DNA of 64,000 nt, taken from Calendula officinalis. Lineage: Eukaryota > Streptophyta > Magnoliopsida > Asterales > Asteraceae. The translations under genes and the position numbers were made by a program. The notes below the pieces were generated by a model. The model did no database searches. It was not told the origin of the DNA and saw only the letters and a program-made list of their open reading frames with translations. Where the stretch lies: the NCBI GenBank assembly GCA_963853835.1, contig OY970820.1, forward strand, positions 46,412,907 through 46,476,906, given 5' to 3'. Positions 11,405 to 24,072 of this stretch are shown one piece after another; the stretch's first letter is position 1, and every line of letters starts with the position of its first letter.

Positions 11405-11649
11405 TTATGTTTGGTTGATTCCTCAGAATTAAAACTGCAGTTTATTATTCTATTTCAGGTAATTATATATACCGAATTATTTAAAAAAATGACTAGTTAC
11501 GACCTGTTCTTAATATAAATTGTATTACCTTGCAGGAAACATCTTTGCAGCACCAAAAACAAAGCTTCAATTTCCAGGTATTTTAAAAACCCTACATTAA
11601 AACTTCATTTACATATTATTAGTGTGCACGTTTTTTAATCATATTTTGG

Positions 11650-13390
11650 CATAAAATTTTCCAGGTAAGTTTGACTAATTTGTCAAATCTGATCATATTT
11701 CAGATATAATTTTTTGTTAAATATAGTATTTGACTAAAAGTATTAAATATAGTCAATATTTACTTCAAAAGTAGGAATTAAACATAGTCAGTATTAAAAA
11801 TTATAATAGACTTTAAATAGTCAGATTTGACTTTAAAAGTCAGAATTGATTTTAAGACAAAAAATTTAATGAAAAAATTTAAAAGTGTTTGTTTAATGAT
11901 ATTTACTCAAAATTACTATTTTTTTTTTACATTTTTTTTATGCTTATTGACTTCTTGAGAAGCCAATAACCTTATTAACTTGCTGTATTAAAATGACTTT
12001 TAATAATTAACATACAAATACAACATACAATATTAGTTTTAAAGTAAACTGTACAAGTTTGACTTTTAATACAGCAATTTGACAGTATAAATACAGTATA
12101 AAAAACTATAGAATAAAGAAACAGTATAAAAAAAACTGTATAAAAAAACTATATAAAAAACTGTATAAAAAAACTGTATAAAAACCTGTATAAAAAAACT
12201 GTATAAATTTAGTGAAATTACTGAAATCAAACTCATTTTTTTACTGCTATTTAATGAAAAAATTTAAAAGTGTTTGTTTAATGATATTTACTCAAAATTA
12301 CTGTTTTTTTTACATTTTTATGCTTATTGACTTCTTGAGAAGCCAATAACCTTATTAACTTGCTGTATTAAAATGACTTTTAATAATTAACATACAAATA
12401 CAACATACAGTTTTACTTTTAAAGTAAACTGTCCAAGTTTGACTTTTAAAGATTAAATCTGTATACAAAAATACGATGTAAAACAGTATAAAATGTAAAG
12501 AAACATTATAAAAAAAAGTACAAAAAAGGTGTATAAATTTAGTGAAATTACTGAAATTTATATTGTTTTAATACTGCAATTTAATGAAAAATTTGATAGT
12601 GTTTGTTTACTGAAATTTACTCAAAATTACTGTTTTTTCCATTATTTTTTATTGAAATTTACATGTGCTTTAACTGTTTTTATAAATTGCAGCATTAAAC
12701 AAATACTATTTTTTTTACTGTAATTTACTTAAAATTATTGTTTTTTTACACTATTTATATGTTACTGAAATTAACTTTCTGTTTTACTGTTTTTATAAAT
12801 AAGTTAAAAAACAGTATAAAAGTCTTAAATTTACTAAAATTTACTTTTTTGTTTATACTGTTTTTTTTACTTATGTATAACTGTTTGGCTTTTAATAGTC
12901 ATACTCCATTTAATACAGTTATGACATTATTAATTTTACTTTTTTATTTTTTTAGGTAAGAATAGGTTTGACTATTAAAATTAAACAAACACCGGTTACA
13001 AATGAATAATGTAACTTAGCTTCTCAAGAAGTTAATAAGTCAATAAGCTACTTATTAATTTATTGAGTTATTGACTTCTTGAGAAGCCAATAACCTTATT
13101 AACTTCCTATATTAAAATGACTTATAGAATTTAATATACAAATTGAACATACAGTTTAACTTTTAAAGTCACTTTTATTAGAATTGTCGCTTTTTATTGA
13201 CATTTTTTGTAAGTTTGACTAATTAGTCAAATCTGATCATATTTAAGATTAATAGTTTTTTGTTAAACATAGGATTTGATTAAAAGTATCAAATATAGTC
13301 AGTATTTACTTTAAAAGTCAGAATTAAATATAGTCAGTATTAAAAATCATAATAGACTTTAAATAGTCAAATTTGAATTTAAAAGTGTAA
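11650..13390 (+). repeat. Diverged repeat blocks upstream of the RPA gene
   Basis: Block A (about 11663-11870) recurs at about 13209-13390; it includes 'gtttgactaat.tgtcaaatc' and 'aatagactttaaatagtcag'. Block B (about 11870-12060) recurs at about 12253-12440 and in part at about 13060-13165; it includes 'ttattgacttcttgagaagc'. The region is over 75% A/T and non-coding, and lies in the leader or 5' introns of the RPA-like gene. Confidence 0.8.
12105..12210 (+). repeat. Minisatellite of (A)CTGTATAAAAAA units
   Basis: About seven to eight diverged copies of a 13-15 bp unit (CTGTATAAAAAAA and CTATATAAAAAA variants) occur in succession between the block B repeats. Scattered further copies lie at 12480-12540. 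Confidence 0.85.
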
Positions 13391-13554
13391 AAGACTTAAA
13401 TTTTATACTGTTTTTTACTATGGAAATTTTATACTGTTTATTTACTTATTTAATGATTTTGATTTTTTAAAGACAGAATCAAACAAAAATTTATCTTAAT
13501 GTTTAAACTTATTTGCAATCAATTATTAACAATATAATTCTTTAATAGTTCAAG

Positions 13555-16220
13555 ATGAATACAAACACAGACAAAGGAAAAGGGAAGACGAATTACCACA
13601 AAACACCAACTTTATCCAGTGGCAACTTGAGGAGGTTGGCAAGTTCTGGGATATCACTAGGGTCCAGAAGATTTCGTAATACTGAGAATCCAAACCATAG
13701 TCCAGTTAACATGCCAACAGATCAAGGTAAATAAAGTAAACTACATTTTAGTTCGTGTATGAAACGATTACTAACTTCTACATGTTTATTGCAGCAAATA
13801 ATAAACCGAAATCAATTACCCCAATAGGAAATATTGATGCAGGGTTACGTAACATATCTGTTCGGGGAAGATGTATTTCAATTTGGCATTCCCACCGGAA
13901 GAACGAACCACATAATCCTTATTCACTAGACTTAGTTATGCATGATGATTAGGTATTGCTATTAATTTTACATAATATAACACTTTTTTACATATATAAT
14001 TGAATTAATCAAGTTCATTATTTATATTTTGCAGAATGATCGAATCCAAGTTTGGATTAAGAAAGAGTTTATGTATAAGTTCGAGCCGTTGTTCGAGGAA
14101 GGCTAGTGTTATAAATTTCCAACTTCACAATTTATGAGAATACTGGTGTGTACCCTTTATTATTACATCGGTATAAATTGGCCTTTGGATTCAACACAAC
14201 AGTGACTCGAATCAATAAAAATATGACAATTTGTATAGTTTGTTGCTCGAACCTTATACTGAAATACTCTCGAAAGATCGTACTTATGTTGAAAGGAGGC
14301 TGTTGGTACGTCCAACTTATATTATAACTTTAATTTTTAAAGCCAACAACTTTCATTAAATTTTATTGCACAAATATGATTTTTGTATGCTATATGTTGT
14401 CTATTTCAGATGTTATTGGCTCGGTAGTTGGAATTATGGAGATTGTAAATGTACCCACACAAAGTGGTATGGAATATCGACGTACTGTTGTTGTCGAGGA
14501 TAATAAGTACGTACTACTCACATACACATTTATATGTATAACAATTATTATAAAATATTCATAATGATAACAAGTTTATAAAAACAGGGGAGAACAACTT
14601 GATTTTACATTTTGGGAAGAATGAGCCACTATGTGGAATGATTATGCCAACAATCCAAAAAGTTTGGACATTTTGTGGTTATACTACAGCTTGGCAAGGT
14701 TAAGTACTTTGAAGGTATGATTTAAAACATATCTAACACCTAAACTTTTGTGTACATTTGTTTCAGTGTGTAAATGAAAAATAATCAATTTAAATATACT
14801 GTTTTTATAAATTTTGTGTTTTCAACCGAAATTACTAAAATGTAGCATTTAGTAATTTTTTAAGTTTTTTTTTTTGTTACCCACACAATGCAGGGGCACC
14901 GACGGTCCATAACGCTTTGTTCGGAACCAAAATAATTATTGATCAGAATCATCCTGCTATTGTTGCATTTAAATCGGAGTTAGTAACTTTTTTAATTGTC
15001 AAATAAACCCGCTGAAAAACCATAATTATATTACCATTTGTGCTCGATTTATTTTTGTATTCCAGGGCTGAAAATCAAGATGATTATGATCCAAACCAAT
15101 TCAAAATTGAGTTTTTTTACCTGATGCTAAAGTGGTTACCGTAGCCGATTTTTTTAGGGGTACTGTTAAAAACATGGTGGGGAATATTCGTCAAATTCAA
15201 CCGGTATGTAAAACCACGGTCCCTTAACTATTACTATAATAGCATTATCTATTTATGGTTTCGTTTAATTTACTTTTATATTAATTTAAAATATACAAGA
15301 TTCCCACTGCATCGTATTTGCAACCGTTCATTGTGAATGGGCTGGGCTTATTTGGCATGCAAGAAGTGCACCAAAAAAGTTAAAGTAAGATCAACAAATA
15401 ATCGTCATACTACTTACGAATGTGAAGACTGTGGGGCAGTACAAGCCGTTTCGAGGTAACATTTGTCAAAACTGACGAATTTATGAAGCCCGTTTTATAA
15501 TGTTACGTCTTTCCCTTTTTTGACTGTGTATGTGTTTATTATTAACAGGTTTAGGGTTGTTATCCGACTTATCGATGAGACTGGTACGACAGCAGTTATG
15601 TTTTTCAACAACTGTATATTCAAGTTGACCGACCTTGCCGTGTGGGAGTTGATTGACAAATACGGAAATGATCCGTCTAAAGACTTCCCAGTTGAGTTGA
15701 ATAATATTCTCGGTAAAAACTTACCATTCAAGCTGTGGTACTCTAAAGAAAACAATGACAAAAATAACCACACCTACCGATGTGATGGTTTGTCTGAGGA
15801 TCATGAATTAATCAAACATTTCAAAAAACAATTATTGAAGACCATGTAGTGGCTGATGTTGTTGATGAGGTAGCCTTATGCTACTATATATTTTACGCAA
15901 ATACATAATTATAATCCAATAAGTATAACTTTAGTAATTATTTGATTATATTTTTTTAGCCGGAGGATGAGCCGTTGGAGGAGTTCAACACGCCTTCAAA
16001 CTTGATAAAGAAGGTTAGCATGGCTGATGATAGTCTTAAACGTGTGCTCGATATGCACACACCACCTTCATGTGATGGGGCGTCTGGCATCGGCACTTCG
16101 AGTACTAAGAAACGTCGTGTGTTTATTAATCTAGATGATCTTGACACGGACTCTGAAGATGAATATACTAACAAAAGGTCAGAGGGATTGGTTGAGGTGA
16201 AGATCGAACCGGAAGATTGA
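13555..16220 (+). pseudogene. Helitron-encoded RPA70-like single-stranded DNA-binding protein, broken
   Basis: Plant Helitrons often carry an RPA large-subunit homologue thought to bind single-stranded DNA during rolling-circle transposition. Several exons are visible: 13555-13726 (basic N-terminus from ATG), 13795 onward (a DNA-binding OB-fold piece ending LVMHDD), 14037 onward (RIQVWIKKEFMYKFEPLFEE), about 14411 onward (DVIGSVVGIMEIVNVP), about 14895 (HNALFGTKIIID) and 15320-15457. The last of these has the zinc-binding C-x2-C...C-x2-C (CKKC and CEDC, 15358-15432). Then come 15549-15849 (RFRVVIRLIDETGTTAVMFF) and 15960-16220, an acidic tail with KKRRVFINLDD. In-frame TAG codons after MHDD and after FEEG, and a TGA after TFWEE, break the frame unless splicing differs from what I infer. 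Confidence 0.75.
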
Positions 16221-16672
16221 CAGGCATCACATTGCGTTTCTTGGCTGTTTTTTTAGACATTTTTGAATGTTGGTTATCTTATGATTTTGAATATTTTTTA
16301 GACACAATTGGTGGTGATTTTTTTATTATCATACTTTTTTCCTTTTTTGGTTTTTCATTTGGTTATTTTATTCGTTTGGTAATGAACTTACTTTAATGGC
16401 CTTTCGGCTTTGTTAAGCAGGCTCAACTGCCCAACACATATTTACGCACACATCACAGCCCATTAACATTTCTGATTTTTCTACTGCATAAATAAACATT
16501 TTTTTGTTTTAATCCATTTCTTAACCCCTTTACAATTAAATTCCATTCTTAATGTCAAAATTTTCACATGCTACATTTCGACAATTAATTTGTTTATACT
16601 TATTTTTCAACAGAATGTAGACATAAAGATACCAAAATTAACAGAACTTTTTAATTACAACATATATATACA
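16221..16672 (+). other. 3' flank of the RPA gene with a block repeated at 21.05 kb
   Basis: No gene is seen. The block at about 16395-16480 ('gttaagcaggctcaactgcc', then 'cagcccattaaca') matches, with substitutions, 21045-21115 just upstream of the Rep/helicase gene, in the same orientation. The duplicated block flanks the region that holds the minus-strand Helitron. Confidence 0.6.
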
Positions 16673-16839
16673 CTAGCTTCAAAGCCCGCCTGACTTGGCG
16701 AGCATGCTTCAAAAGATATGTAGAAAAATAACAATTATATTGATAAAGTTTAAATGACATAACAATTCATAATTGTAATGATAAGTTGGTACAAATTCTG
16801 ATACATGAATAAATGTTACTGGAAATTTAGAGACGAAAT

Positions 16840-17045
16840 AAGACTTTTTTTAAATAATATTTGTTGTCGATGGCACATGTGAGGGGGACGCAACCCCAAC
16901 GACGCCATCAGGACGCAACCCCAACGACGCCTGCTAAGGACGCTTTGGTGCCAACGGTAACGTGCCTCGACGACTTTTTTTACCCCTCGAAGTGCCCCCT
17001 GACGCATGGTTGGCACAGGCCAAAGATGCTATGTAATCAAATTTA
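16840..17045. other. GC-rich patch with a 25-bp direct repeat, unidentified
   Basis: Within AT-rich DNA, 'ggacgcaaccccaacgacgc' occurs twice in succession (about 16888 and 16913). The patch is open in two frames but neither translation is recognisable. It is probably a fragment of captured or satellite-like sequence. Confidence 0.3.
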
Positions 17046-17343
17046 GGGTTTCTGATTAAGTTTTGTAGAATTTTATGTGGACTGCCCAAATCGTTTCTTA
17101 ATTTCAGATCTTGAAATGTACATCAAGGGTTTCGATTTGGTCTAAAATGAGAATAGTTGATGCTTGTTTCGAATGGTAGGGATTTTATTGGTGGATTTCG
17201 AAGCATGGTGGTGGTGGCGGCCTTAGTTCTGGAAGATTTAGTTTGAATAATCGAAGAGCAACGGGAGTTTTAGATTTTAATCGTCTGATATTATTCGTGT
17301 GATATTACTCGTTAATCATTTATTTTGTATTTTTTTTAAATAG

Positions 17344-17486
17344 CGGAGGAATACCACAGTTGTATAGGAAGATGGTACAAAGCTTGAAGGGTATTGTAAA
17401 TGGAGTTCCCGAATCTGAAATCTGTTCCACAATTAAAGATTGTAATATGGACCCTAACAAAACTGTTAATCTACTACTTTCTCAAG
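17344..17486 (+). pseudogene. Captured exon of a GBF-interacting protein 1-like (DUF1296) gene
   Basis: The exon is bounded by an acceptor (TTTTTTTAAATAG, ending 17343) and a donor (GGTAAAAA after 17486). It encodes GGIPQLYRKMVQSLKGIVNG, then PESEICSTIKDCNMDPNKTV and NLLLSQ. This is the conserved N-terminal helical domain of plant GIP1-like proteins (pattern RKMVQSLKEIVN...CNMDPNEAVNRLLSQ), with the exon ending in the phase expected for the next Asp. Substitutions at usually constant places fit a non-functional copy. An upstream Gly-rich open stretch at 17195-17280 may be part of the same capture. It lies antisense to the Helitron that carries it. Confidence 0.75.
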
Positions 17487-19619
17487 GTAAAAATAACATT
17501 TTTTATTTAAATGTATTTTTTTAATAATAATTGTATCTATCAAATACGTAAAGATTATATATACCCTAACCATTTATCATAGTTTTAATAATTTCAAGAA
17601 TAACTGTATCTATCAAATTGTATTCGATTTTCATGGAGAATGAAATTTTGATATTAAAAATAGAAAAAAAAACCCGATGAAAATGTAAAGATTCTAACTT
17701 GATAATCTAAGGATTTTCTTCCTCTCAATTTGGCCCCTTAAATGGAAGGAAATTTGCTTTTGGTTTCTCCAAAGACAAAACTATATGAATGTCACCTAAC
17801 TCACCTTCAATACCATGATCCCTCCTTAAACATTGTCTAACCTGAAATATAAATAAAGCCCAAATCGTTCAGTCATAAACGGGTCACCTGGAACATATAT
17901 TTACTTATAGTGGACGCGGGATGAAACTTGTGATAGCTAAATCATGAAATTCGTAAAATTTACTAATATAAATATATACCTTTGAAACTACAGTTTTCAG
18001 AGTAATGATAATGCTGGAATAATCTTCAACAATACTTAAATTATAAGGTATGTTCTAAACAATCTATTGTGTTTAACATATGTGTGGGTATCCTTTATAA
18101 TGATATTCAAGTTTTAGGTATTGATATGTAGAAAATAGAACATTGCAAACAGTTCATCTATTATAATTAAGAAAGTTTAATAAAATCTACGATGCAAATA
18201 CACTTAAGGCCGTTTCAAAGAGTGTTTCCTGTATATGAACCCTGCATTCATAAAAAAATATGAAAACTAACCGAATTTTGAATTGGATATGCAGATTGGA
18301 GATCGGAGTTCGTAATGTGATGAAAGAAAACAGTTTGATGGTCATATTAGGTGTCAGTGTCAATGAGCTTTATAGCTTCTCAACCTGTCATTTAATTAAA
18401 TTCCGAAACGTTTGGTTATCATTAAGGTAATACATATCTTTTAAGATTTTTTGAAAATATGAGATTTGATTGTTTTGAATTGAAATCTCCCGATTTTAAT
18501 CAGGATTACGGTTTTTTTGGAATGTATTTTTTGGAATGTTATTAAATTAATGATTTTGTTTCCAAATTCAGAAAATGGGGAAAATATCCCCAAATAATTT
18601 TCCAAAAAAATGTTGTGTTTTGAATTTGTTTCAAATCCGGAGTTATAAATTAATGATTTTCTTTTAAAATTTGGAAACTTCGAAACAGAGTCTCCAATGA
18701 TTCCACAAATATGGATGTGTTTTGAATTTGTTTCTAATTGGGAAATACTAAATTAGGAGATACTAAATTAATGATTTAGTATAATATTTTGGAAATTTCG
18801 AAATAGAGTTCTGTTTTATTTGCGAAATCAGGTTGTTTGTTGATTTTTTCTATGAAAGTATATCAATTGGTTTTGAATTTGAATTTAAAATTCACCATAC
18901 GGCAAAGATATGATTTTTAAGCAAAATCTATCTATGGAAGTATATCAATTGGTTTTGTTTTGAATTTGAATTTAAAATTCAGATATTGTAAAGATATGAT
19001 TTTGGAATGAAATCCCGGAAATTTCACAGATTCAGCAGACAAATTTGAATATCTGTTCCGAATTATTTGCCAAAATTTGATTTGATTCGATATTTAATCA
19101 AATTAATACTTTTCAAATTCAATGATGACAGGTGGTATTGTAAGGGATTACACGTCAGCATTGGCCGCCAATGAAAGAGCTCGAAATGGACAAGTCAAAT
19201 TTAAATCAAATTAGCCCTCATATATAGAGGTAGATTTCGGATATATCATAACCATTTAAACAAATAGGTTAAAAAGTCTAATTCGGATTCTTGATTTTTA
19301 ATATCTTCAAAAAATCGTGTTTGATTTTTTAAAAAACCAAGTACCATCAAATTTTAAAATAAATTAACTGAAAAAAGGAAACAGGTAGAATATTTACAAT
19401 ATTTACCTAATTAAAAGGGAATTTGGTAATCATACTAAATTTATAATTTGGAAATTCCCATATTACAAGGAAACTGAAATTAAATTGGCGATTCTCAAAA
19501 GAATTATCAACCATATAAAGAGAAATATGTTGCAAGTAATTCGGAAATCACAGTTAAATTTTCTAAAAGTTTTGAGGAAAACCCAACAATATTATTCGGA
19601 TATCCTATATAAAGGTAGA

Positions 19620-21377
19620 TAATCACCTCATTTTGTTCATATTGCTCATTCAAAATATTGTTTTATCAAGTAATTCTGCATCATCTTCTAACAGGTATGT
19701 TTCATATTTTCTTATTAGAATCTACAAGGCTACAATTGTGAAAGCATCACGGTAATAGTGTTATTATTTTATGCTCCATTTTCACCTAATTTTTATTTTT
19801 TATACGTAATTAAAAAACTTCATAGAGCATAAACAATTGATAGATTATTAAGCATATTATTATAATCGTAAAGCTGTATTTTTTTAATTTCAAGAAATCC
19901 TATAATATTTATGTAAAATGTAAAATTTTCTACGCTTTCACACTTTTTACTTCAATTTTGGTCAAAATTGTAATTTCACAATCATTTTATCAATTGTAAG
20001 TATTTTCATCACATAATTCCTCAATAATTATTTAAACAAAGTGTAAATTATCTAGATTATTAAGGTAGTTCATATTGTTCTAACTTTATAGCAGATTCAG
20101 TAGTTTAAAGCCAGGTGCAACCGTATCAGAAAACGTCCTTCTGCAGTGTTGAGGTTTTACAGCCAAACTACATTACAAAGGTTTAGTTACCGTTCTAACT
20201 GTATACCAGATTCACACGCCAGCACAACTCTGAAAAGAATTCATCATAAAAAATTTTGAAATTACAAAAAAGGTACTTTGTTTAATCAAACCTTCAATTC
20301 ATTTTTTATGTCTTTGATGAAAAACTGCTGAGCAATGCATAGCAGTATTGACAAAACAATAATGTGTAAAGCATTTATTTATAACTACATACATAGGGTT
20401 TAGATATAGGTAAGCTCTAGATCGAAATTTAAGAAATTTGACATTTCAAACATTTTACATGTTTCCAAATTTTACATGTTTGTGTCCGCTAAGATCGAAA
20501 TTTAAGAAAATGAAACCATTGTCTTCCAGAATTACACTGTCTAAAATGTTTGAAATTGTTTCGTTTTTTAGAAATCAATTATCCATTATGTTGATATGTA
20601 GCATTTAGCTTCCGATTAAGAAATTTAGAAACAAAACCCTATTTACATTGAAGGTGTTTAATCGAACAGTTTGACTGCATAATCAATTGCCTTTTTCTTT
20701 TAATTGCTACACAGACTCGTAACTAGGCAATAGAAATACTGTAAAAAAGAACCCTAATTTTAATTGACGGACTAGCAATTAGGGCAGAAACATCACGATT
20801 AAACAAGTTACGAACACAGAGATATAAAGCAACTTACTTCAAATTCGAAGGTCTGAATCACGGCAAGAACATGGTTCCAGATTATTAAAAATAGTTATCG
20901 GATTCTTCATCGAGCAGCGAGAGACGATCTGTCAGAGAATGGCCTGTTAGAGTTTTGAAATGATTTTCGATTTTAGTCTTTTACCGATTACATGGTTTTA
21001 AAAAACTACCAGTTTCATTTTCGTAGCCCATCAATCTTTATGGGCCGTTCGGGTTTGATAAGCAGCCTCAATTGCCCAACACAGTAATATGCAGACATCA
21101 AAGCCCATGAACAATCCTGATTTTTTATCACAATCTTTTAAAATAGTTATTATTAAAATCAAAGATGTAATATATATTTTAATAGTTATTATTGTATTGC
21201 TTGCAGCTATAAAGGGGAACATAACCAAATCATTCGGGCGGGCATTTGTTTCATTGTTCTTCATTTTTTGAGCCTAGAGGAAACAATTCAAGATAAGTTT
21301 TCTTCTTAAATTATTGGTATTTCGTAAGAGTTATTCAACAAATTACATATTTTTCTAATTACACCACTAATCAAGCT
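19620..21377. other. Non-coding region upstream of the Rep/helicase gene
   Basis: I see no protein-coding match. This stretch should contain the promoter and leader of the RepHel gene. A copy of the block found at 16395-16480 lies at 21045-21115. The rest is AT-rich and unremarkable. Confidence 0.4.
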
Positions 21378-24072
21378 ATGGCAGAAAATAAAGAAAAGAA
21401 AGTAGTAAAATGAAAAATCACGGTAGAAAACAATGAGAATCAGCCAGAAAGCATTAAACGCATCGTAGTAGAATCTCAATTACACGGTTATTGCTCTTCG
21501 TCCAACACACCATTAACTTTGCCAAATGAGATTCCAAATGTGGTTAGGAAACCTGGAAGACCTATCGGAAGAAAACCACTTATGCCAATTAGTGAAAGTA
21601 TGCAACCTTTATTAACTATAAAGTATATTATTAATAATAATGTAATTTTTTAAAACAGTAGAAAATATATACATATTCACATTTTATATAATTTTTTAAT
21701 CTATAACAGATTTGCTCAGTGATATAACTAAACGGCGTCCTGGAAGGCCGTCAAAAAGTACAAAAACTTCGGTATCCGCCAACAACAATGAATCAAAAGG
21801 TATCAATTCAATGGATCGTAACATTTAACGATTCATTAATTTTCAAAACATAAAAAAGTTGTTATAAATTTGTTCTTTGCCAACCTGTTAATAATTATTG
21901 TTTATATTGCATTAGGTCCCTCATTTATATCACCAATGCCTATGATAGCTCCACGTATGAGTCACTCATCATGTAAGTAAATTGTATATCAAAATTTATA
22001 AAATGCATTTACTTTGCTTATAATAATAAATAAATTGACTTACTTATTGTGCTTATTTGTCTATTTTAATTAATGAATTGAATTAGGTCCACCTTTAAAT
22101 ATGTTTTATCGAAATACCGCTTCTATAAATGGATTATTCGCAACATCACCAACAACCAAAACACCATTTGTACCATTTGCAACTCCTACAACTACAACAC
22201 AACCTTGCTCATCTCCCGTTACTTCAAAAAGTGAAATCAAAACAAACGGTATTTGTTTTTTTGTAAATATTTACTAAATTTTCTATGGATATTTAATAAA
22301 ACTTCTATTTTACTCAGTCAGTGGAGTGTTCACCAACAAGACTTCAAGGTTCAACATCAGTACACCCATAAATTTTAATTTATGTGAAAAAGGTTTGCAA
22401 TTTTTACTATCAAATGACACCTAAAGCAAATAGATTTGGCATATATGTTATTATCTATGTACTTTTTATATTTTTGTGCCCCTTATGATGTCTAATAGGA
22501 GATTCTTCAAATGCAAAGGAAAAAAAGACTAACAAAAAAGGGAAAACGGTGCGTCCGAGAATCTCACGTGGTTTAAACTATACCACCCTCAACAAGAAAA
22601 TGAATCTGAGCTACCACCACATGCATTTGTTGGAATTTCAAATGGTACATATTTATATTATTAAAAAGTTTGTTACTCTTTAAATTTATAAATTAATTTT
22701 TTAAATCATAAGACTTTTACGCATAATTTTGTAGAATACCTTGACCATGGAGATCCTGATTTCGAATGCGCGTCTTGTGGTGCTATGGTTTGGAAAGCTG
22801 AGAAGGACCGAGGAGGATACGGTTCAAACCCCCACTCATATTCAAAATGTTGTATGAGGGGTAAGGTTAAGTTGCCTGTTGACATTATCGAACCACCCAA
22901 ATTGTTGAAAGATCTTATTACCAAACAACATCCAAAGAGCGCTTTTTTTTTAAAACAATATAAGGTGATATAACATGAAGTTCGCTTTCACTTCTATGGG
23001 TGCTAAGCAAGACGAGTCCGTTAATGTTGGACGTGGCCCGTACTACTTCAGGATAAATGGAGAAAATTCACATAGATTGGGAAATTTGATGCCCGAACCA
23101 GGGAACCGTCCTAAATTCTGTCAACTTTATATATATGACACGGAAAATGAGATTCGAAACCGGATACAAGCTGTTAGGTAACCAATCTTAATTAATTAAT
23201 GATGTCGTCGCATTTTGTAATATACAATTTACATTTTATAATTATTATATGTATATTTTCTTACAGCAATCGTAGATGCACATCAACATCTAATAATGAA
23301 ATAGACTACCAGCTTACGACCCAGATACGAGAGATGCTTGATTCAATCAATCCATTGGTAGAGAAGTTTCGGATGGCTGGTGAATTTATAAGGTCTTCAA
23401 ATGACAATAATATTAAGCTCAGACTTATTGGTAGTAGGTCACGAGACGGGAGGAACCACATTCTACCAACTTCATCCGAAGTAGCAGCTTTGATTGTTGG
23501 TGATTTTGAAGATACAGCAAATCCTAGGGATATCGTCCTTCACAGGCAAAACGAAAAACTTAAAAAAATCAGCGAGTTGCACGTACTATACCTAGCATTG
23601 CATTACCCTTTATTTTCCACTATGCAGAAGATGGGTACCGTACTGATGTCTACCACCAAGGCGTGACTGATTTTAATGCAAAAAATAAAGGCACACGAGT
23701 ATCAATGAGGGAGTGGTTCGCTTACTGATTGCAAGACAGGAGAAATCAGTTCTCCATGATACTCAGTGGTAGGCGGTTGTTACAACAATTTTGTACTGAC
23801 GGATACTCAATGGTGGAGGCTGAGAGGATGAGATACATAATTACGCAGCAAAAAGATTTAAGAACTGAGACGTATGCGAAATTGGCGATTTTGGCGCAAA
23901 ATCAAGATAATGGTAATGTATTACGTGGTAAGAAGTACGTGCTACCGTCGTCATTTACCGGAAGTCCAAGGTATATGATGCAAAACTATTTCGACGCCAT
24001 GACGATTTGTAAGTTTTACGGTTATCCTGACGTATTCATAACTTTCACGTGTAACCCTAATTGGCCTAAGAT
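21378..24072 (+). pseudogene. Helitron Rep/helicase, N-terminal half (AT-hooks, zinc region, start of Rep)
   Basis: The first exon begins ATG at 21378 but has TGA at codon 12 (21411-21413). Exons 21378-21597 and 21720-21799 encode two AT-hooks (RKPGRPIGRKP and KRRPGRPSK). Further short exons follow at 21916-21972, 22087-22248, about 22321-22391 and about 22500-22645. From about 22735 comes the conserved Helitron N-terminal block: YLDHGDPDFECASCGAMVW with a CC pair further on, FAFTSMGAK, GRGPYYFRINGE and KFCQLYIYDTENE. The helitron-like domain starts with RDIVLHRQNEKLKKI and reaches DVFITFTCNPNWPKI, where an LTR insertion splits it. Frameshifts near 22965 and 23610 and a TGA at 23726-23728 mark it as dead. 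It continues at 27421. Confidence 0.85.

Larger units (their letters stand above)
16673..19234 (-). mobile_element. Minus-strand Helitron nested in the large Helitron
   Basis: The 3' end on the minus strand is CTAG at 16676-16673 followed by T. It is preceded by a 7-bp hairpin, GCTCGCC/GGCGGGC with a 6-base loop and one G-T pair (16686-16705), and then TTTGAAG. The last 40 bases align with the end of the large plus-strand Helitron at 30795. A matching 5' end, TCTACCTCTATATATGAGG preceded by A, lies at 19234. A second similar start, TCTACCTTTATATAGGA, lies at 19619, so the element may end at either. It has no Rep gene and carries a captured GIP1 exon in the opposite direction. Confidence 0.65.

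Noticed and set aside
12100..12960. Short open frames rich in Phe, Leu and Ile
   Set aside because: They come from AT-rich repeats and poly-T; composition and repeats explain them.
15956..16174. Minus-strand open frame opposite the RPA C-terminus
   Set aside because: It is the antisense shadow of the acidic tail exon.
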